Shown in pieces: positions 1-7,755 of a DNA stretch of 21,547 nt (the first letter of the stretch is position 1; each line of letters starts with the position of its first letter). A model generated the notes under the pieces. The model was given only the letters and a program-made list of their open reading frames with translations, did no database searches and was not told the DNA's origin. A program made the translations under genes and the position numbers. This DNA is from Prevotella sp. UBA1705 (GTDB lineage Bacteria > Bacteroidota > Bacteroidia > Bacteroidales > Bacteroidaceae), in NCBI GenBank assembly GCA_002317385.1, contig DCJH01000023.1:12169-33715 (forward strand), given 5' to 3'.

Positions 1-350
1 CGGTGAATCTCATCGATAAACAGCACGTCGTTGGGTTCCAACGAGGTCAATATGCCGGCCAAGTCGCCGGGTTTATCGAGCACTGGCCCCGATGTTATCT
101 TGAAACCCACCCCCAGTTCGTTGGCAATGATATTGCTCAGCGTGGTCTTTCCGAGTCCCGGTGGGCCATAGAGCAGGGTGTGGTCGAGCGGTTCGCCACG
201 ATATTTGGCAGCCTCAACAAATATCTCGAGGTTCTCCACCACCTTCTGCTGACCGTTGAAGTCGCGAAAATGGATGGGTCGGAGCGCATTCTCAAATTCT
301 TTCTCCGTAGACGAGAGCTGCTCTTCTCTGATGTCAAAGTCTTCTGCCAT
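1..350 (-). CDS. ruvB: Holliday junction branch migration ATPase RuvB, N-terminal part (cut by window edge)
   Basis: RuvB is the AAA+ motor that, with RuvA, drives branch migration of Holliday junctions during recombination and repair in the cytoplasm. The first 116 codons are visible. They start MAEDFDIREEQLSSTEKEFE, followed by RPIHFRDFNGQ (the usual RuvB lead-in), the Walker A motif GPPGLGKTT near residues 63-71, and the Walker B stretch FIDEIHR at the window edge. The RuvB-specific segments SGPVLDKPGDLAGIL and LEPNDVLFIDE make the assignment firm. The gene continues beyond position 1. It lies downstream of the alcohol dehydrogenase on the same strand but has its own -7 box and is separated from that gene by a hairpin, so it is probably transcribed separately. 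Confidence 0.96.
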   Translation of the reverse strand, partial: MAEDFDIREEQLSSTEKEFENALRPIHFRDFNGQQKVVENLEIFVEAAKYRGEPLDHTLLYGPPGLGKTTLSNIIANELGVGFKITSGPVLDKPGDLAGILTSLEPNDVLFIDEIH

Positions 351-366
351 TCAATTGATTTTTGTG

Positions 367-374
367 CAAAGATA
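367..374 (-). promoter_or_regulatory. Bacteroidetes-type -7 box upstream of ruvB
   Basis: The minus strand reads TATCTTTG, matching the TAnnTTTG -7 consensus of the Bacteroidetes primary sigma factor. It ends 17 nt before the ruvB start codon, which would leave a leader of about 10 nt. No convincing TTTG -33 box is seen at the right spacing, so this is a moderate-confidence call. Confidence 0.5.
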
Positions 375-427
375 CTGAAAAGATTGCATATAGGGGACTC
401 GAATGCCGGATTTTGTGGTTGCTGAGA

Positions 428-480
428 GATAGGTCGGACGAGTCGGACCAGCCTGACAGGTCTGACCCATCCGACCTATC
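428..480 (-). terminator. 9-bp-phased hairpin downstream of the alcohol dehydrogenase; possible terminator
   Basis: Perfect 11-bp arms (GATAGGTCGGA at 428-438 and TCCGACCTATC at 470-480) enclose a region in which a GTCGGAC-like heptamer plus two bases recurs about five times at 9-bp spacing. It begins 10 nt past the alcohol dehydrogenase stop codon, the position of a 3' hairpin. There is no T-run after it, so termination is inferred from position and stem strength only. It may equally be an interspersed repeat. Confidence 0.5.
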
Positions 481-489
481 AGAGCTTAA

Positions 490-1671
490 TTAGCGCGCCA
501 TGCGGTAAATCTGCTCGATGTCTTCAGCCTTCAAAACCTTGAAGTTTCCTTGCGTGGTGGTATAGTTTCGGGTACACTTTCGGGCCATTTCGTGAATCTC
601 TTCGTCGGTCACCTCACGGCCAATCAGTTCGTGAATGTTGATGGGCATTCCGATGGAATGGTAGAATTCCTCCATCTTCTCGATGCCACGGAGGGCAGTG
701 GCCTCAGGGGCTGTGTAGTCGTTGGGCACATCCATCACGTTGACGGCAAAGCGAACAAAGCGCTGGACGTCTTCCTTCATCACATAGCGGGCCCAACTCG
801 GCCATACGGCAGCAAGACCTGCACCATGAGTCACATCGAACATGGCGCTGAGTTCGTGCTCAATCTGATGGGTAGCCCAGTCACCAATGAGACCACATCC
901 GGTGAGGTCGTTGTGTGCAAGGCTTCCGCCCCACATAATCTGGGCACGGTTGCGATAGTCGTTCGGGTCTTTGAGCACAGCGGGGATACATTCCTTCATG
1001 GTGCGCAACACGGCCTCCGCAAGGTTGTCGGTGAGCGTCATGTCGGTGTCATGAGAGAAGTATCGCTCCATGGTATGCATCATCATATCGGTCACTCCGG
1101 CAGCCGTCTGATAGGGCGGCAGGGTGAAGGTGCGCTCGGGATTCATGATGGCGAAGCGCGGACGGCTCAGGTTATTGGAGTAACCACGCTTCACATCTCC
1201 ATCTTCCTTGGTGATGACCGACGACTCGCTCATCTCACTTCCGGCCGCAGGGATGGTGAGCACAGCAGCTACTGGCAGACAGGCCTCGGCCTGAGCCTTG
1301 TAGTCGTAGAAGTCCCACACGTCGCCGTCGTATACCGCTCCGAAGGCAATGGCCTTGGAGGAGTCGATGACGCTGCCCCCGCCCACGGCGAGAATGAAGT
1401 CTATCTGCTCGTCACGTACGAGCTTGATGCCCTCGTAAACCAGCGAGAGGCGCGGATTGGGCACCACTCCTCCGAGGGTCACAAAGTCTACTCCGCCATC
1501 CTTCAGATAGCCGCAGATGGCATCGAGTAGGCCCGAGGCCTTAGCGCTCTTGCCGCCATAATGTACCAATACCTTGTGGCCGCCATACTTTTTCACGAGT
1601 TGGGCCACTTGCTGCTCAGCGCTTTTGCCGAATACCACCTCGGTCGGGGCATAATAAACAAAGTCTTGCAT
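490..1671 (-). CDS. Iron-containing alcohol dehydrogenase, YqhD/butanol dehydrogenase type
   Basis: This is a cytoplasmic NAD(P)H-dependent alcohol/aldehyde oxidoreductase of the group III metal-dependent ADH family. At 393 aa it is close to E. coli YqhD (387 aa). The N-terminal half is a dinucleotide-binding domain with GGGSVIDSSKAIA at residues 97-109. The C-terminal helical domain supplies the metal ligands Asp195, His199, His268 (in GDWATHQIEHELS) and His282 (in DVTHGAGLA), each one residue from the positions known in YqhD. The family reduces short-chain and lipid-derived aldehydes using NADPH. The physiological substrate cannot be read from the sequence. It lies 79 nt downstream of dusB on the same strand, and no -7 box was found in that gap, so read-through from dusB is plausible. 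Confidence 0.92.
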   Translation of the reverse strand: MQDFVYYAPTEVVFGKSAEQQVAQLVKKYGGHKVLVHYGGKSAKASGLLDAICGYLKDGGVDFVTLGGVVPNPRLSLVYEGIKLVRDEQIDFILAVGGGSVIDSSKAIAFGAVYDGDVWDFYDYKAQAEACLPVAAVLTIPAAGSEMSESSVITKEDGDVKRGYSNNLSRPRFAIMNPERTFTLPPYQTAAGVTDMMMHTMERYFSHDTDMTLTDNLAEAVLRTMKECIPAVLKDPNDYRNRAQIMWGGSLAHNDLTGCGLIGDWATHQIEHELSAMFDVTHGAGLAAVWPSWARYVMKEDVQRFVRFAVNVMDVPNDYTAPEATALRGIEKMEEFYHSIGMPINIHELIGREVTDEEIHEMARKCTRNYTTTQGNFKVLKAEDIEQIYRMAR

Positions 1672-1750
1672 AGTGATTGTGGGGGTTATAAATGGGTTTG
1701 TAATGTTGTTCTTAATGATGCCGTAAAGCCTTCTTCCTGCGACCTGCAGG

Positions 1751-2755
1751 CTACTGCTGGGCCTTCAGCACCGTGCGACACTCCTCCAGGATGGCCGTGA
1801 GGTCGGCCACGGTCTCTGCCCGAAGCATGGCGATGCGCGTCTGTCGGAAATTGGGGATGGCCTTGAAGATGGGCGAAGAGGCGAGGTGCCGACGCGTGTG
1901 CAATATGCCGCGATACTCGTCTATGCGCTCCACATTGATGCGAAGCTGCTCCTCGAGAATGTCGATCTTGTCGTCGAGTGTGAGCGGCTGAGGGGCCGGC
2001 GCATCCGGATGAATGGCCGACTGCAAATAGTCTTTCACCTCCTTGAATATCCATGGGCGCCCAAAGGTGGCACGTCCAATCATGATTGCATCCACTCCAT
2101 AGCGCTCAAAGGCCAGTCGTGCACCCTCGGGGGTAGTGACATCTCCATTTCCGATAATGGGAATATGGATGCGAGGATTCTTCTTCACCTCGCCAATGAG
2201 CGACCAATCGGCCTCTCCAGTGTACATCTGTGAGCGTGTACGCCCATGGATGGTAAGTGCCTGGATGCCACAATCCTGCAGTTGTTCGGCCAGATCGGTG
2301 ATGATGAGGTTGTTCAAATCCCACCCCAGACGGGTCTTCACCGTTACTGGTGTGTGGACGGCCTTCACTACCTCACGGGTGATGTCGAGCATCATGGGAA
2401 TGTTTTTCAGCATTCCAGCGCCGGCGCCCTTGCCCGCCACCTTCTTCACCGGGCACCCGAAGTTGATGTCGATGATGTCGGGATGCACCTCCTCCACTAT
2501 CTTGGCGGCCTCGACCATCGACTCCACGTCGCGGCCATAGATCTGTATTCCCACCGGGCGCTCGTCGTCGTCGATCTTCATTTTGTCTAAGGTCGACTTG
2601 ATGCTACGCACGATAGCCTCTGCCGAAACAAACTCGGTGTACATCATATCCGCCCCAAATCGCTTGCAAAGCTTGCGAAAACCAATGTCGGTCACGTCTT
2701 CCATGGGAGCCAGGAAGAGCGGTTGAGGTCCGAAATCTATAGTTGAAATCTTCAT
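1751..2755 (-). CDS. dusB: tRNA-dihydrouridine synthase, DusB-like
   Basis: This FMN enzyme reduces specific uridines in the tRNA D-loop to dihydrouridine using NADPH. The 334-aa protein has the Dus TIM-barrel signatures in order: LAPMEDVTD near residue 15, INFGCPVKKVAGKGAGAGML with the catalytic Cys at 101, VKTRLGW with the RNA/FMN Lys at 140, IHGRTR at 169-174, GNGDV at 202-206 and the phosphate-binding IGRATFGRPW at 226-235. The rest is the helical RNA-binding domain. The VKKVAGKGAG loop and length fit DusB better than DusA or DusC. Subfamily assignment by eye is less sure than the family. It starts 17 nt after dprA, so the two are almost certainly co-transcribed. Confidence 0.93.
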   Translation of the reverse strand: MKISTIDFGPQPLFLAPMEDVTDIGFRKLCKRFGADMMYTEFVSAEAIVRSIKSTLDKMKIDDDERPVGIQIYGRDVESMVEAAKIVEEVHPDIIDINFGCPVKKVAGKGAGAGMLKNIPMMLDITREVVKAVHTPVTVKTRLGWDLNNLIITDLAEQLQDCGIQALTIHGRTRSQMYTGEADWSLIGEVKKNPRIHIPIIGNGDVTTPEGARLAFERYGVDAIMIGRATFGRPWIFKEVKDYLQSAIHPDAPAPQPLTLDDKIDILEEQLRINVERIDEYRGILHTRRHLASSPIFKAIPNFRQTRIAMLRAETVADLTAILEECRTVLKAQQ

Positions 2756-2772
2756 CTTTCCTTTTTAACAAA

Positions 2773-3903
2773 TTACTGTATCAAATGGTATGTTCCTCCC
2801 GCATAGGGCTTCACGATGCCCTTCATCTCCAGATTGAAGAGCAGCGAAGACACCGAACCGATGGGCAGGGCCGTCTTCACGCTGATGATGTTGAGCTGAA
2901 GGTCGTTGGTCTTGCGCAGCAGTTCCACAATCTTCTGCTCGTCGGGCGACAAATCGGGGAACAGATTGCGGGCTATTCCAGCCTGTCGCGCAGCCTGAAT
3001 CCGGGTGTCGTCGTCCCATCCCATAGCCTTTACGAAGTCTTCGGCCGACGTTATCAGTCCGGCGCCATTGTCGCGGATGAGCTGGTTGCACCCCTCGCTG
3101 TAGGGCGCTCCCACAGGTCCTGGGAAGGCAAACACGTCGCGATTGTAGTCTTTCGAGATGCGCGTAGTGATGAGCCCGCCACCTTTGGCCGCACTCTCCA
3201 CGAGGATACAGGCATCCGAGATGCCCGCCGTGATGCGGTTGCGACGCACGAAATTGAGTTTGTCGGCATTGGTGTGGGTCATAAATTCGGTAAGCAGTCC
3301 GCCGTGACACACCATTTCATTGGCCACGTCGCGGTGATGAGGAGGGTACAGATCGTCGAGTCCATGGGCCAGCACGCCTATGGTCTCGATATGGTTGGCC
3401 AATGCCTGACGATGGGCGCAGACATCAATGCCGTAGGCCAGTCCACTCACTATGACGATGCCGGGGCACAAAGTGCGCAGGTCGGCCACAAACTTTCTGA
3501 TGAGGTCCTTGCCGTAGGCAGTGGCATGGCGCGTGCCCACCACATTGATGATGCGCCGTGCATTGAGGTCGGCTGTGCCTTTGTAGAAGAGCATGAGCGG
3601 CGCGTCGGGACATTCGCGGAGCCGCTGCGGGTACTCGGCGTCGTTGAGACAGAGCACCCGTATGCCATGCTTCTCGTCGTATTCAAGTTCCTCCTCGGCT
3701 CGGTGGCGCATGGTTTCCACGTCGCGCAGGGCCTCCACCACCTTAGGCGAGAGGCCGGGAACCACTGTCGGGAGGTCGTGCCGATGCTCCACGATGGCCG
3801 TGGCGGAACCCAACTGTCGGTAGAGTTCCACCATCGTGTTGAGGTTGAAATAGCTCAACCGGGTGAGAATGGCTGTGTTGAGCAGCTCTTCTTGAGAAAC
3901 CAT
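2773..3903 (-). CDS. dprA: DNA-processing protein DprA (Smf)
   Basis: DprA binds incoming single-stranded DNA and loads RecA during natural transformation. It is kept in many bacteria not known to be competent. The 376-aa product has an N-terminal helical region with a helix-hairpin-helix-like VPGLSPKVVEAL at 48-59. The Rossmann-like core follows with VVGTRHATAYG (121-131), VSGLAYGID (152-160), the ssDNA-binding FVRRNRITAG (218-227) and GGGLITT, then FAFPGPVGAPYSEGCNQLI. The C-terminal 65 residues fit the winged-helix domain common in Bacteroidetes DprA. It is 76 nt downstream of the thioesterase gene and 17 nt upstream of dusB on the same strand. No other competence gene is in the window. 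Confidence 0.94.
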   Translation of the reverse strand: MVSQEELLNTAILTRLSYFNLNTMVELYRQLGSATAIVEHRHDLPTVVPGLSPKVVEALRDVETMRHRAEEELEYDEKHGIRVLCLNDAEYPQRLRECPDAPLMLFYKGTADLNARRIINVVGTRHATAYGKDLIRKFVADLRTLCPGIVIVSGLAYGIDVCAHRQALANHIETIGVLAHGLDDLYPPHHRDVANEMVCHGGLLTEFMTHTNADKLNFVRRNRITAGISDACILVESAAKGGGLITTRISKDYNRDVFAFPGPVGAPYSEGCNQLIRDNGAGLITSAEDFVKAMGWDDDTRIQAARQAGIARNLFPDLSPDEQKIVELLRKTNDLQLNIISVKTALPIGSVSSLLFNLEMKGIVKPYAGGTYHLIQ

Positions 3904-3979
3904 GGTTTACCTGTCAGACGTTCATCTTTATTCAGCATCCATCGCTTAGCGCCTCAAAGTCAGCCCTTTCGGCTTGCCG

Positions 3980-4420
3980 CTAATCGCTCAGGATACCCAG
4001 TTCCTTTTCTTTTTCAAGCACCGGGCGGAAGGCATTGTCATAGTCTTCGCTGGCTCCGAGGCGCCCATTGATGAGCGTCACCAGCTCCACGTCGGCATGG
4101 AAACACAGTGCTTCGTCGGCGGCACGGTAGATATCGTGCTCAAACACGTAGCGCAGGCCTGCCTTGCGGATATTCATGCGAGAGATGAACTCATCGTCCG
4201 ACCTCAACGATTGCTTGAACTTCAGTTGCATACGGGCCACCACAGCATCTACGCCACGCTCGTGGAGCTGCGCAAAACTCACGTTCAGCGAATGCAGGAA
4301 ACGATGGCGGGTGTGCTCGGTGTAGTGCAGATAGTTAGCGTTGTTCACTATGCCCTGGATGTCGCATTCATAGTCTCGCACGTCCATCCGGGTCTCAAAA
4401 ATATATTTCTTTGTATTCAT
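3980..4420 (-). CDS. Acyl-CoA thioesterase, hot-dog fold (YbgC/4-hydroxybenzoyl-CoA type)
   Basis: This 146-aa cytoplasmic protein has the length and start motif of the 4HBT/YbgC hot-dog thioesterases, which hydrolyse acyl-CoA thioesters. The motif VRDYECDIQGIVNNANYLHY (14-33) carries the catalytic Asp at residue 20 and the conserved Asn at 27. The segment then runs into the long central helix (TEHTRHRFLHSL). Family members act as dimers or tetramers. The substrate chain cannot be predicted. The gene heads the co-oriented run thioesterase-dprA-dusB. A -7 box ends only 7 nt before its start codon, so the transcript may have almost no leader. Confidence 0.88.
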   Translation of the reverse strand: MNTKKYIFETRMDVRDYECDIQGIVNNANYLHYTEHTRHRFLHSLNVSFAQLHERGVDAVVARMQLKFKQSLRSDDEFISRMNIRKAGLRYVFEHDIYRAADEALCFHADVELVTLINGRLGASEDYDNAFRPVLEKEKELGILSD

Positions 4421-4426
4421 CTTTCA

Positions 4427-4434
4427 CAAAAATA
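4427..4434 (-). promoter_or_regulatory. Possible -7 box for the thioesterase-dprA-dusB transcript
   Basis: The minus strand reads TATTTTTG (TAnnTTTG consensus), ending 7 nt before the thioesterase ATG, so the transcript would be leaderless or nearly so. No TTTG-like -33 element is seen about 20 nt upstream, so this could be a chance match in AT-rich sequence. Confidence 0.4.
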
Positions 4435-4492
4435 CGCAATTTCCGTGGATGAGAAAGATGAGGACGAAGATTTTTAAGACAATTTAGTTAAT

Positions 4493-4602
4493 AGTGTGGA
4501 GTGACGAGTTTGGAATAATGAATGACGAGTTTGGAGTGACGAATGACGGATTTAGACTGCCGAATGGCCCAATTTTGAATTTTGAATTTTGAATTTTGAA
4601 TT
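4493..4602. repeat. Degenerate 7-bp tandem array ending in four AATTTTG copies
   Basis: Four perfect AATTTTG units lie at 4571-4598 (plus AATT). Upstream, from 4493, the sequence keeps a 7-bp phase with degenerate units such as AGTGACG, AGTTTGG, AATGACG and AGTTTGG. One extra base falls near 4570. The upstream part also shows as three 21-bp units (4501-4521, 4522-4542, 4543-4563). It fills most of the spacer between the thioesterase start and the LysR stop. Confidence 0.75.
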
Positions 4603-4613
4603 AAAAACAGCCT

Positions 4614-5519
4614 TTATATGTCGGTCAGAAGCGTGCTGGCCATGAGTGAGGTGGAGTGGCTGAGCATGCGCAGGAACTCCTGCGCCGAGTTCTTGATATA
4701 GGCTCCGCGCAGGGTGTGGATGCTGCCCTCCATGGCACTGGCGGCCGACTTGATGGGTACGGCACGCAGTCCTGACTGCTGGATGACGGTCGATTCCGAC
4801 AAGATAGTGACATATTGCGAGTGGCGGAGCAGCTCCAGAATGATGTTCACATTGTTCACTTCGACCCTGATATTGAATTCCAATTCCTGGTCGGCCACCA
4901 TCGTCTCGAAGGCGTTGCGGGCCTGCAGGCCACGGGCAGGAAGCATCAGGTCGAAGCGCTGCAGGTCTTCGAGTCCCACCTCCTGCAGGTGAGCCAGCGG
5001 ATGACTGGCCTGCACGATGGCTGCCAACCGATTCTTGAAAATCACCCTACTCTCTATATCCTTGTCCTTTTTCAGCGGTCTAAAGGCCAGCACAAAGTCG
5101 AGTTCGCGCTTCTTGAGCATAGCCATCAGCTCCTCCATGGTGCGATAATGGATGTTGAGTTTCACCCCCGGATAGGACTTCATAAACTCTACCAGCGTCT
5201 CCGTCATGATGGTGCTGAACGAGTAGGTCACGCCGATGTTGAGCTCTCCGGTGAGCATTTGCTTCAGGTCCTCGATGTGCTCCAGACACGAGTTGGTGGC
5301 CACCACGGCCTTCTGGGCATAGGGCAGCAGTTCGCGCCCGGCCTCGGTGATGAACACCTCGTGGCTATTGCGCTCAAAGAGCGGCAGCCCAATCTCCTGC
5401 TCCAGATGGCTGATCTGCTGAGAGAGGGTGCTCTGGGTGATGAACAGGCGGCGACTGGCCTCCGAGAAATTGAGCGTCTCGGCCACCTTGAGAAAGTATT
5501 TCAGTTGTCTGATATCCAT
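4614..5519 (-). CDS. LysR-family transcriptional regulator
   Basis: This 301-aa DNA-binding regulator has the typical LysR start MDIRQLKYFLKVAETLNFSE and winged helix-turn-helix (ASRRLFITQSTLSQQISHLE, 21-40) through about residue 60. A linker helix follows, then a two-lobed periplasmic-binding-protein-like effector domain from about residue 91 (TGELNIGVTYS). The overall look is CynR/CysB/OxyR-like. Only one cysteine (about residue 78) is present, so the two-cysteine peroxide switch of OxyR is absent. The effector is unknown. It lies 155 nt downstream of the YidE-type transporter on the same strand, separated by a strong hairpin. Regulation of that transporter is possible but not shown by the sequence. 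Confidence 0.93.
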   Translation of the reverse strand: MDIRQLKYFLKVAETLNFSEASRRLFITQSTLSQQISHLEQEIGLPLFERNSHEVFITEAGRELLPYAQKAVVATNSCLEHIEDLKQMLTGELNIGVTYSFSTIMTETLVEFMKSYPGVKLNIHYRTMEELMAMLKKRELDFVLAFRPLKKDKDIESRVIFKNRLAAIVQASHPLAHLQEVGLEDLQRFDLMLPARGLQARNAFETMVADQELEFNIRVEVNNVNIILELLRHSQYVTILSESTVIQQSGLRAVPIKSAASAMEGSIHTLRGAYIKNSAQEFLRMLSHSTSLMASTLLTDI

Positions 5520-5601
5520 GGATGATGATGATTTGATGTAGGGGTGATAATCGTTTTGCTATGGCGCACGCCCCCGGGTACACGCCAGGTCTGTAGGGAA
5601 A

Positions 5602-5629
5602 GGGCCGCCGCGACGATGCGCGGCGGCCC
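5602..5629 (-). terminator. Perfect 11-bp GC-only hairpin between the YidE-type gene and the LysR gene
   Basis: Arms GGGCCGCCGCG (5602-5612) and CGCGGCGGCCC (5619-5629) pair without mismatch around the 6-nt loop ACGATG. On the minus strand the stem is followed by CTTTCCC, a weak T-run. It lies 46 nt past the transporter stop and 83 nt before the LysR start, so it probably ends or attenuates the transporter transcript. Confidence 0.65.
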
Positions 5630-5674
5630 CGGAGTCATCACCTATTGAGATGGATGGATGATGGTTTCAGCAGT

Positions 5675-7363
5675 TTATCCCAGCGCAAAGATCATGATCT
5701 GGATGGTCACAATGCGCAGGAACATGGCAAAGGGATAGACCGACGAATAGCCCACAGCAGGCGAATCGCTCTGCGTCATATCGTTGGCGTAGGCCAGTGC
5801 CGATGGGTTGGTGTTGGCTCCGGCCAGCACACCCATGAGCGTGAAGAAGTTGATGTGGAACACAAACCGACCGATGAGTCCGCCGAGGATAATGGGAATC
5901 ATCGTGATGGCCAGTCCGTAGCCAATCCACAGCAGTCCCGACTCGCTCACAATGGTATTCATAAACTCGCGACCCGTGCCCAGACCGATGCAGGCCAGGA
6001 ATATATAGAGGCCCAGTTCGCGCAGCATGAGGTTGGAGCTCAGCGTGTTGTAGTTCACCAGATTGTATTTCGGACCGAAATAGCCAATGAGTATGGCCAC
6101 CACCAGCGGACCGCCGGTGAGTCCCAGTCGCAGGTTCTCCGAGATGCCGGGGAGCATGAACGGTATGTTGGCCACGATGCAACCCAGCACCAGTCCGAGG
6201 AAGATGGGGATGAGGTTGGGGTCGCTCATGCGCTTCACCGAGGCGCCGAGCTTCTTCTCCACATGGCTCACGCCCAGCTCCGTACCCACCACATTCACCG
6301 TGTCGCCCATCTGGAGTTTCAGGTCTGGGGTAGCCACGAGGTCTACACCCGACCGGTTGATGCTCGTAATATTGACTTCGCGGCTACTGCCCAGGTTGAG
6401 CTGGCCGATAGTCTTATCCTGAACCGACGAGCGGGTGATGAGCAACTGGCGCGACACGAGGTCGTTGCCAAACTTGGCCCAGTCTATCTCCACCACCGTT
6501 CCGAGCAGTGCACAGATGGGGTCCTGGTCGCCCGGACGGGCCACGATGAGCACCGTGTCGCCCTGGTTGAGCACCGTCTGCCCGTTCACCACCTGCTGCT
6601 GTTCCTCGCTGTCGGCACGGCAGATGCGCGAAATGATAAAGTCACGCTTCAGCAACTCGTGGATATGCTTCACCGTCTGGCCATCGATCATCTGGTTGTC
6701 TATCTTCACCGAAAACGTGTTGACCGTCATCTCCTCCAGGTGTCCGCGCCCGCGCTGGGCCTCAGCCTCCTCTTCCTCCTTGTCGATACGCAGCGAATAG
6801 CGCAGGATGAGAAACGAGAGAATTACACCGATGATACCCATCGGATAGGTCACGGCATAGCCCGTAGCAATGGCAGGAGCGTCTATGTGGCGCAGATCGC
6901 TGAACGCCTGCTGGGCTGCGCCGAGCCCCGGAGTGCTGGTCACCGCACCCGATAAGATGCCCGCCACGGTCTCGATGGGCGTGCTGGTCATATAGAATAT
7001 GGAGAGGGCTGTCAGTACTCCCAGCACCACCACAATGCCTACAAGAGCATTGAGCGTCTTGCCCGAATTCTTGAACGACGAGAAAAAGCTCGGGCCCACC
7101 TCCAGACCAATGGAATAGACAAACAGGATGAGGCCAAATTCCTTCAGGAAGTGCAACAGGTTCTGGTCGAGATTGAAGTAGAAATAGCCAAAGATCAATC
7201 CGATGAAGAGTATCCAGGCATGACCCAGCGAGATGCCTCTCACCTTGATTTTACCAAGAAAGAGCCCCAGGGTAATCACCAACGACAGGAGCATCACAGA
7301 GTGGGCGACACCTCCGCCCCACAAGTCCGGGAAACCCCGGAACAGGTTTTCAAAAATATTCAT
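5675..7363 (-). CDS. Inner-membrane transporter of the AspT/YidE/YbjL family with two RCK_C domains
   Basis: The 562-aa protein has the family layout: an N-terminal membrane half (about 18-190), a cytoplasmic middle with two TrkA/RCK C-terminal regulatory domains (about 210-293 and 300-376, ending in GDTVLIVARPG and GDTVNVVG), and a second membrane half (about 384-562). The two halves carry the paired signatures GAVTSTPGLGAA (139-150) and GANTNPSALAYA (515-526), expected for an inverted-repeat transporter. AspT exchanges aspartate for alanine. The substrate of YidE-like members is uncertain, so none is assigned. A charged EEEEAEAQRGRG linker (197-208) joins the first half to the RCK domains. 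A TACCTTTG -7 box lies 26 nt upstream. The LysR gene follows downstream. Confidence 0.9.
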   Translation of the reverse strand: MNIFENLFRGFPDLWGGGVAHSVMLLSLVITLGLFLGKIKVRGISLGHAWILFIGLIFGYFYFNLDQNLLHFLKEFGLILFVYSIGLEVGPSFFSSFKNSGKTLNALVGIVVVLGVLTALSIFYMTSTPIETVAGILSGAVTSTPGLGAAQQAFSDLRHIDAPAIATGYAVTYPMGIIGVILSFLILRYSLRIDKEEEEAEAQRGRGHLEEMTVNTFSVKIDNQMIDGQTVKHIHELLKRDFIISRICRADSEEQQQVVNGQTVLNQGDTVLIVARPGDQDPICALLGTVVEIDWAKFGNDLVSRQLLITRSSVQDKTIGQLNLGSSREVNITSINRSGVDLVATPDLKLQMGDTVNVVGTELGVSHVEKKLGASVKRMSDPNLIPIFLGLVLGCIVANIPFMLPGISENLRLGLTGGPLVVAILIGYFGPKYNLVNYNTLSSNLMLRELGLYIFLACIGLGTGREFMNTIVSESGLLWIGYGLAITMIPIILGGLIGRFVFHINFFTLMGVLAGANTNPSALAYANDMTQSDSPAVGYSSVYPFAMFLRIVTIQIMIFALG

Positions 7364-7388
7364 AACCTACCATTAGAAGTTTCGGATG

Positions 7389-7396
7389 CAAAGGTA
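7389..7396 (-). promoter_or_regulatory. -7 box for the YidE-type transporter
   Basis: The minus strand reads TACCTTTG, a full match to TAnnTTTG, ending 26 nt before the start codon. A clear TTTG -33 element is not seen, so the call rests on the -7 match and position. Confidence 0.55.
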
Positions 7397-7482
7397 TTGA
7401 TAATTTCGATAGCCACGAAGGTTTTATATTGGTTAATTTCGATATTGGCTATAAGAGTTGACGATAGTCAAGTGATGCAGAA

Positions 7483-7516
7483 GCCTCCTCCCCCGCCCCT
7501 CCGAGGGAGGGGAGCC
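7483..7516. repeat. CCTCCCC-type palindromic repeat
   Basis: The sequence runs GCCTCC, a C-rich spacer, then GCCCCTCC-GA-GGGAGGGG. It shares the order CCTCC, CCCCTCC, GGGAGGGG with the copies at 19649-19678 and (inverted) 19844-19873. The inner arms can form a tight hairpin. Confidence 0.65.
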
Positions 7517-7560
7517 AGCAGCGAGGGAGAAGCATGAGCGTAGGAGAAGAAGAAAAAGAC

Positions 7561-7592
7561 CCTTCCCCAGCCCTCCCCCGCAGGGGAGGGAG
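7561..7592. repeat. CCTCCCC-type palindromic repeat, second copy in the spacer
   Basis: CCTTCCCCAG is followed by CCCTCCCC-CGCA-GGGGAGGG, a perfect 8-bp GC stem with a short loop. It lies 45 bp after the previous copy in the same orientation. It could act in transcription termination or mRNA stability, but nothing shows a function. Confidence 0.65.
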
Positions 7593-7667
7593 TGAGCGCA
7601 AGAACTCCTTTACTTGTATATGACTTATATTCAAGCAAATACGAATCATATACTTTTTGCTTCGAAA

Positions 7668-7755
7668 TAAGTACCTAATCCTCCTACGATTACTACCTTT
7701 TCACCTCGCCTTTAGTACCTTTTCGCCTCGCGATTAGTACCTTTTCGCGATGCGA
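7668..7755. repeat. 22-bp-period tandem array, four units
   Basis: Units start at 7668, 7690, 7712 and 7734, exactly 22 bp apart. The best unit (7712-7733) begins TTAGTACCTTTTCGCC and ends TCGCGA. The next shares its first 14 bases, the one at 7690 differs at a few positions, and the first is more degenerate. GAAATAAGTACC precedes the array and an inverted GGTACTAATCC follows at 7782-7792. The same unit recurs at 16518-16616. Confidence 0.85.

Noticed and set aside
2743..4071. 442-codon plus-strand open frame over dprA
   Set aside because: It is antisense to dprA and runs into the thioesterase gene; His/Val/Gly-rich translation with no motif.
4614..5519. LysR protein as OxyR
   Set aside because: Only one cysteine is present, so the two-cysteine peroxide switch is missing.
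5645..6955. 436-codon plus-strand open frame over the transporter
   Set aside because: It is antisense to a clear membrane transporter. The translation is His/Arg/Asp-rich, typical of a complement frame.
7668..7755. 22-bp array as a CRISPR
   Set aside because: Units abut directly at 22-bp spacing with no unique spacers, and no cas gene is present.
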